Below, one piece after another: positions 56,286 to 64,000 of a DNA stretch of 64,000 bases. The stretch is taken from contig OX345636.1 of the NCBI GenBank assembly GCA_947044365.1, positions 3,182,001-3,246,000 of the forward strand. The letters run 5' to 3'. This stretch comes from Petrosia ficiformis. Taxonomy: Eukaryota; Porifera; Demospongiae; Haplosclerida; Petrosiidae. Numbering within the stretch: the stretch's first letter is position 1; each line of letters starts with the position of its first letter. The notes below the pieces were generated by a model. It saw only the letters and a list, made by a program, of their open reading frames with translations, made no database searches and was not told where the DNA came from. Both the position numbers and the translations under genes were made by a program.

Positions 56286-59200
56286 ATATATACATATAAT
56301 TGAAATCGCTAACTTTCCTATATCTAATAACAATCCTGCAAATAAATTTCAGCCTTTATGTATTCTAAAGATGGTGAAGGTGACAACATTGGAAGTCAAA
56401 AATAGTAATTATTATATCAGATTGATCACCACTTGAAACAATTCAAATTAAATTAAAAACAACAAAACAAAATGAGTCATGGATAATGAATCTGGTCCTT
56501 AATCCATAAGTACACTATGTGATATATTATTACCAGTAATAATAATGGTAATATAAAAGTAGAAATTCTGGCAAGTATTTATCCATACTGTTCTTTATAC
56601 GTATAATTGAAATCACTAACTTTCCTATATCATATGTGAAGTAATACCAATCCGGTCCATAGCTTTCCAATTTCATGTACTATAAAGAGATTTAAATATA
56701 TACAGATTGTGACAATATTGAAAGTCAAAGAGAAAGGTTATTGTATTAGATTGAACACCTGCTGAAACACTTCAAATAAGCTTAAAGGTGAAAAGATAAT
56801 TCACTCATCAGTGATGGATAACGAATCCGGTCCATACTCCCTAAGTGATATGTATTTATCCTTATATTAATAGTTTTTACTGAAATACAAGTCCTGAAAT
56901 CTCTGAAACTGTGGCAAGTATTTATCTACACTGTTCATTACACATAATAATTGAAATCACTAACTTTCCTACATCTAATGCTATGGAACACCAATCTGGT
57001 CCATAGATTTCAAATTTCCTAATTACTAAAAAACATTTGAGTAGAGATTGTGAAAACATTAAAGAAAGTAGTTATTGTATTGGATTGAAACTCCTTAAAT
57101 AAGCTTAAATATGACAATGATCAATTAATACCCATAACAGATTGAAAATAATTCATATGCTTGTATTATATTTTGTAATATAAATAGTTGTATTTGAAAT
57201 ACAAATCTGAAACTCTGCCGAGTATTTATCTATACTGATAATTATACATAATAGTTGAAATCACTAGCATTCCTAATGTGATCTAGTACAAATCCGGTCC
57301 AAATTCAAGAAATTTAAGTACAGATTGTGACAACATTTAAGGAGGAGTTATTTGATTAGATTGAACACCTATTGAAATACTTCAAATAAGCTTAAAGACG
57401 ACAGAGATGAATTACTCATAATAGATGCAAAAATGAATGTATTCTAAAAATTATTATATGTGGAGGTATAGGTTGAATATCAGACAGAGTAGTTATTCAA
57501 ACACTTCCAATAAACAAAATGAAAATTAACTCATAAGAGATGGAAAAATGAATCCACTCCTTAATCCATATACATTTTGTATTAGACTTAATTAACACTA
57601 ATATTAATAGTTGTACTTGAAATACATATCTGAAACTCTGGAAAGTATTTATTTATACTCATCTATCGCAATCACTAACTTTCCTATGAAAATTTAATAC
57701 AAATCAGGTCCATAGCTTTCAACTTCAGGTATTCTAAAAATAATTATAGGTAGAGGTATAGATAATATTGAAAGTCATACAAATCCCGTACATAGCTTTC
57801 CAACTTAAGAAATTTTATATAGTACAGATTGTGACAACATTGGAAGTCAAAGAGTAGTTATTGTATTTGATTGAACACCTATAGAAACACTTTAAATGAG
57901 CTTAAAGGTCAAAAGATGATTTACTCATTAGTGATGGATAAGGAATCCAGTCCTTACTCCATAATTACATAGTACATTATTTAGTTATTAGTATAATAAT
58001 AGTTTGCAAGTCCTGAAAGCTCTGAACCTCTGGCAAGTATTTATTTATCTTTTCATTGTACATATAATTGAAATCACTAACTTTCCTATATCTAATATGT
58101 AATGTAATACCGATCTGGTCAATAGCTTTCCAACTTCAGCACAAATTGTGATGACACTGAAGGAGTAGTTATTTTATGAGATTGAGCTTATTATAGAAAC
58201 ACTTCAAATAAACTTGAAGACAACAAATATAATTTATTCATAAGGGATGGTAAACGATCCCCGTCCTTTATCCATATGTACACTATGTGTTCTGTAATTA
58301 CCAGTAATAATAATGGTAATATAGACATTCTGGCAAGTATTTATCTATACTGTTCATTATACATATAATTGAAACCTCTAGCTTTCCCATATCAAATGTG
58401 ATGTAATACCAATCCAGTCCATAGCTTTTCAAAGTTCATGTATTGTAAAGAAATATTAATTGAAGAATAGATTGTGACAATATTGAAAGTCAGAGAGAGG
58501 TTACTTTATTAGATTGAACACCTATTGAAACACTTCAAATAACAGATAGTTTACTCATCAGTGATAAATAATGAATCCAGTCCTTACTCCAGAAGTACAT
58601 ACTAGTATAATAATAATTTTTACTGAAATACAAGTCCTGAAATCTCTGCAACTCTAGCAAGTATTCATCTATACTGATCATTATACATATTAGTTGAAGT
58701 CACTAACATTACTATATCTAATGTGATGTAGTATATATTCAAAAAATCAGATTGTAACAACATTGAAGGAGTAGTAATTGTATGATCACATTGATCACAA
58801 CTTGAAATAAACATCTCAAATTAATTTAAAGTGACAAATATAATTTACTCATAATGCATGGATAATCAATCCAGTCCTTACTCCATAAGTACACAGTAAG
58901 TTCTTGTAATTACCAGCAATAACAATGGTAATATAAATGTAGAAATCTAGCAAGTATTTAGAACTTTCCTATATCATATGTGAAGTAAGACCAATCCGGT
59001 CCATCGCTTTCCAATTTCATGGACTCTAAAGTAATTTAAGCACAGATTGTGACGACATTAAAGGAGTAGTTATTGTATTAGATTGAACATCTACTGAAAC
59101 ACTTCCAAATAAGCTTAAAGACGTCTAATATAATTTACACATAAGGGATGGAAACGAACCCAGTCCTTAATCCATAAGTACACTACAACTATATGTGATA

Positions 59201-61900
59201 TATTATTACCAGTAGTGAAAATGGTAATATATATTTAGAAATTCAGGCAAGTATTTATCTAAACTGTTCCTTATACGTACAATTGAAATCACTAACTTTC
59301 CTATATCATATGTGAAGTAATACCAATCCGGTCCATAGTTTTCCATTTTCATGGACTCTAAAGTAATTTAAGAACAGATTGTGACGTCATTAAAGGAGCA
59401 GTTATTGTATTAGATTGAACACCTATTGAAACACTTCAAATAAGCTTAAATGTGAATAGATAATTTACTCATAAGTAATGATAATGCGTCAGGTCCTTAC
59501 TCCATAAGCAGATAGTACATTATGTAATTAGCAGTATAGTAATGGATAATACAAGTCTAGAAAGCTCTGAACCTCTGGTGAGTATTTATCTATACTGATC
59601 TTTGCACATAATAATTGAAATCACCAGTAGTAATATATATGAAGAAATTCAGGCAAGTATTTATCTAAACTGTTACTTATACATATAATTGAAATTACTA
59701 ACTTTCCTATATGATATGTGAAGTAATACCAATCCGGTCCATAGCTTTCCAATTTCATGGACTGTAAAGTAATTTAAGCACAGATTGTGACGACATTAAA
59801 GAGTAGTTATTATACTACATTAAACACCCAATGAAACACTTCAAATAAGCTTACAGGTGAAAAAATAATTTACGTGGATAATGAATCTGGTCTTTACTAC
59901 ATAATTACATAGCATGTTACATGTGTATATAATTATGAGTACTACAATAGTTATTACTGAAATGCAAGTCCTGAAAGCTTTGAAACTCTGGCAGGTATTT
60001 AATTATACATATAATTGAATTCTCTAACTTTCCTATATCATATGTGAAGTAATACCAATCCGGTCCATAGCTTTCCAATTTCATGGAATCTAAAGTAATT
60101 TAAGAACAGATTGTGACGACATTCAAGGAGCAGTTATTCTACACCTATTGAAACACTTCAAATAAGCTGAAAGGTGAAAAGATAATTTACTCATAAGTAA
60201 TGATATGCATCAGGTCCTTACTCCATAAGCAGATAGTACATTATGTAATTAACAGTATAAAAATGAATAATACAAGTCTAGAAAGCTCTGAACCTCTGGC
60301 GAGTATTTATCTATAATGATCATTGCACATAATAATTGAAATCACTAACTTTCTTCAATATCGAAAGTCAAAGAGAGTAGTTATTGTATTACATTAAACA
60401 CCCAATGAAACACTTCAAATAAGCTTACAGGTGAAAAAATAATTTACGTGGATAATGAATCTGGTCTTTACTACATAATTACATAGCATGTTACATGTGT
60501 ATATAATTATGAGTACTACAATAGTTATTACTGAAATACAAGTCCTGAAAGCTTTGAAACTCTGGCAGGTATTTAATTATACATATAATTGAATTCTCTA
60601 ACTTTACTATATCATATGTGAAGTAATACCAATCCGGTCCATAGCTTTCCAACTTCATGTACTCTAAAGTAATTTAAGCACAGATTGTGACGACATTAAA
60701 GGAGTAGTTATTGTATTAGATTGAACACCTATCGAAACACTTCCAAATAAGCTCAAAGACGACTAATATAATTTACTCATAAGGAATGGAAAATGAACAC
60801 AGTCCTTAATCCAAAAGCACACTATGTGATATATTATTAACAGTAATAATAATGGTAATATATATATGTAGAAATAATGGCAAGTAATTCTTTCAACTAT
60901 TCTTTATAATTATGTATAATTGAAATTACTAACATCATAAGTGAAGTAATACCAATCCGGTCCATAGCTTTCTAATTTCATGTACTACAAAGAGATTTAA
61001 ATAGAGATTGTGAAAACATTGAAAGTCAAAGAGAGTTATTATTTTATTGGATTGAACACCTATTGAAACACTTCAAATAAGCTTGAAGGTGATAAGATAA
61101 TTTAGTTATAAGGAATGGTAATGAATCAGGTCCTTACTCCATAAGCAGATAGTAAATTATGTAATTAGCAGTATAATAATGGATAATACAAGTCTAGAAA
61201 GCTCTGAACCTCTGGCAAGTATTTAATTATACAAATAATTGAACTTTCCTGTATCATATGTGAAGTAATACCAATCCAGTCCATAGCTTTCCAATTTCAT
61301 GTACTATAAAGAGATTTAAATGAAGATTGTGAAAACATTGAAAGTCAAAGAGAGTTGTTATTTTATTGGATTGAATACCTATTGAAACACTTGAAATAAG
61401 CTTAAAGACGACTTATATAATTTACTCATAAATGATGGGAATGAATCTGGTCCTTACTCCATAAGTACATAGTATGTTATATAATTCTCAGTACAATTAT
61501 TGTTATTGTTTAAATACAGGTCTAAAAAGCTTTGAAACTCTGGCAAGTATTTACGATTCATTATGCATAATTATAATAATTAATTGAAATCACTAACTTT
61601 CCTATATAAAATGCAATGTAATACCAATCCAGTCCTTAGCTTTCCACCTTAATGTGTTCTAACATATGATAATTAATTAGAGGTTTGGATAATGAAACTC
61701 AGAGAGTGTATTGATTTAAACTACTTGAATCACTTCCAATAAACCCAATTATGACAAATCTGATTAGTCTTATTGGATGGAAAACAAATCTTGTACAACA
61801 ATTACCATACATCAAATAATTATTATTCCTGATAAATATTGTAATACAAATGTAGGCATTACTGAAACCAAGGTAAATGCTTACCTAACTGATGTCGTAA
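56286..61900 (-). repeat. ~330-bp tandem repeat W, reverse array (about 17 units)
   Basis: The same repeat as 50230-51700 but reverse-complemented: ggcaagtatttatctatact, gaaatcactaactttcctat, ccggtccatagctttccaa, ttgaacacctattgaaacac. Units vary from about 280 to 420 bp through indels. Some neighbouring units (59640-60350 and 60360-60620) are almost identical, so local duplication is recent. Confidence 0.92.
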
Positions 61901-62149
61901 GTTGGAAAACTATGGACTGCTTTAATAATATATCATACTAGATTTACAAAAGTTAGTATTATTGAAATTATAATACAGTTGCATATACAACCTCTGCAGA
62001 GTACATATGTGTACAAGTTAAAATTTATTTACATATTTTATAAAATTGCTTAATGAATGCAATCATAGGGATATGAAAGAGGGGCTATTGCCCCACTCTG
62101 TTCTTTGCAGATGGTGGGCTTAGTTATTATTTACAGCATTATTATCTTC

Positions 62150-62924
62150 AAACTGATAACTTATTTCAACCAAACAACATTATAAACTCACAGTGGCCAA
62201 CCGTAGACATTTTCAAATGACTAACAGATTGTAATTTACAAAATTGGTGGTTGCATGAGTATCATTGTTGTTTACTACCAGCAGTGGAAGGTAGCAGACC
62301 CTCGCTAATTTTCGAAATCCTCTCGTGTAGTATGGGTTAATAATACGTATCGCGTACTGTAGGGGTTTAAAATGCGGTATCTTATCTAACCGGTTCATTT
62401 CTCATTTTGGGTACTTTTAATACATCGTCTGTCTGTCTGTCTGTCTGTGTGTTACCACGTAATCTTTGCAAATACCTGATGATACTAATTTGTTGACACA
62501 TGGTTGAAGACGCTATATATCCATAATGCTGACATTTAAAGGATTTGTTCTGAACTCATCTTGTTGCAGAGAAACAGCCGTGTAGATTCTCGTCGATCTG
62601 TCGCCATCTTGAAATGTTTTTGTTTTTGCTGATGTCAGCAGAAAACACTGAAACACTAACTTTTGTCTCTTTGAAGCTTTGTTTCTTGAGCTTTGTCTAT
62701 TGTCCTAACGAGTGTTTATACAGCTATTTGTGAAGTTTTGTCCAGAAATTCGCTAGTTCTCAAGAGATCTGATGGCCATGCCATCCCCATAATTTGCATA
62801 TTCATGATGTACTACTGAATGGTGTGTTCCTGACTGTTGCGATATGTTACTTAGGCAAAGTTGTTCTAAAGCCATGCTGTTTAGCAGTAGCTAGCGAGGG
62901 TTCTGCACTTTAGTGCATTCATTT
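62150..62924. other. Right end of the ~13-kb insertion
   Basis: 62280-62450 mirrors 50030-50200 (accggtt, acttttaatac, (TCTG)n). 62450-62920 is unlike the left end and less AT-rich; no gene was recognised in it. Confidence 0.5.
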
Positions 62925-63770
62925 ACTATTATAATTAATTACTCTGGAATGAGCTTGTTGTTTTCGCAGATGTGGGAATTGGAATACTAATAATACACTA
63001 CAGGTTGTACCTATATAATTCTATGCTACATATATATACATTGTATTAATTAACAAAAGCAATACAATGTACATGTACTTTAAACATATACATCCCAACA
63101 CATACATGTACTGGCTTTTCAAATATCTGTGGAGTACAACTCATTGTTTGCTATTATAAGTACAAATTCATGTACATGCTTATGTTAATTAATTACTCTA
63201 AAATGCTTGTTGTTTTCGCGGATGTTGGAATTGGAATACTAATAATACACAACAGGTTGTACCTATATAACACTATGCTACTTATATAGCTACATTGTAT
63301 TATTACATCTCCCTACGCACATGTGCTGACGTTTCAAATATCTGTGGAGTACATTAAATGTTATTTGCTATTCTAAGTACAAATTCATGTACATACTTAT
63401 GTTAATTAATCACTCTGGATGGAGCTTGTTGTTTTCGCAGATGTTGGAGATGGAATGCTAATAATACATTACAGGTTGTACCTATATAACACTATGCTAC
63501 GTATATAGCTACATTGTATTAATGCAATACAATGTACATGTACTTTAAACATATACATTCCCCTACATACATGTACTGACTTTTCAAATATCTGTTGAGT
63601 ACATCACATTATTTGCTATTATAAGTACAAATTCATGTACATACTTATATTAATTAATTACTCTGGAATGAGCTTGTTGTTTTCACAGATGTTGAAATTG
63701 CAATACTAATAACACACCACATTTGTACCTATTATAATACTATGCTATTTATATAGTTACATTTTATTAA
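62925..63770 (+). repeat. ~260-bp tandem repeat T, right part (about 3.5 units)
   Basis: Units starting at about 62938, 63188, 63408 and 63658 with gagcttgttgttttcgcaga, tactaataataca, caggttgtacctatataa and tacatgtactgacttttcaa. The repeat continues the unit at 49690-49972. Confidence 0.9.
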
Positions 63771-64000
63771 TATATGTGATTGTTACCATAAGCCTTGGCT
63801 TGACATGTACTTTATACTAGTTAAGATCAAGTGGTCTGTGACTTGTAAATATTACCTAGCAGGAAAAATAAATCAGCATAGAGGGAAGTATAATTGCATT
63901 GAAACTCCTGTAACTAGCTGAAGGTTAAAATAACCAATTACTTTTTACAGTGTAATTATACATTAACTACATGTTGCTGCACTTATCATGCCAATATGTT
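63771..64000. other. Non-coding end of the window
   Basis: AT-rich; nothing recognised. Confidence 0.4.

Larger units (their letters stand above)
49973..62920. mobile_element. ~13-kb insertion with inverted arrays around a retrotransposon
   Basis: It interrupts tandem repeat T. From the left: an end with cccgagcacgtaggcggagg and a (TCTG)n run (50023-50034) followed by tattaaaagtgtacg and aaccggtt; array +; Ty3/gypsy element; array -; then the inverse of the left end (aaccggttcatttctcattt and (TCTG)n at 62421-62445) and a further 470 bp. It may be one foldback-like element or a series of events; the outer ends are not perfectly symmetrical. Confidence 0.5.

Overview
The window is AT-rich eukaryotic (animal) DNA: GT-AG introns of about 55-285 bp, TATA-type promoters, very few host genes, and many satellites and decayed transposons. 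The short introns and the mix of transposons (CACTA/tnp2, ZBED-type hAT, MULE with SWIM, THAP-linked DDE_4, piggyBac, Ty3/gypsy) suit an early-branching animal, most likely a demosponge such as Amphimedon. That is an inference; no marker gene proves it. One 200-bp assembly gap lies at 20032-20231.

Layout. 1-5.6 kb: low-complexity DNA, an interspersed repeat, a hAT-type MITE with an exact 8-bp target duplication, and a broken CACTA transposase (minus strand). 5.9-8.6 kb: an AT-rich satellite of about 77 bp per unit, split by a 1-kb insertion. 8.7-15.1 kb: interspersed repeats, a pair of hairpins, a 63-bp minisatellite in two blocks, three copies of a long terminal-repeat-like sequence and one candidate two-exon gene. 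15.3-17.3 kb: a full-length but dead hAT element with TIRs and TSD. 18.8-25.1 kb: more MITEs, one nested in another. 26.3-36.9 kb: a tandem duplication (period about 4.4 kb) holding a small single-exon gene with a strong TATA box and its broken copy; the second unit has gained a CACTA fragment. 40.0-45.0 kb: three transposase relics (MULE, DDE_4/ISL2EU-like, piggyBac) packed head to tail on the minus strand. 47.4-49.1 kb: the clearest host gene, six exons encoding a secreted protein with a dermatopontin domain. 50-62.9 kb: a roughly 13-kb insertion of a ~330-bp tandem repeat in opposite orientations on either side of a Ty3/gypsy retrotransposon with LTRs. 62.9-63.8 kb: the tandem repeat that the insertion interrupts.

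The genes do not form a pathway. The two probable functional host genes are the dermatopontin-like gene (47416-49092, 441 codons, extracellular matrix by family) and the small gene at 28483-28980 (165 codons, unknown function). The rest is a record of repeated transposition, duplication and local inversion.
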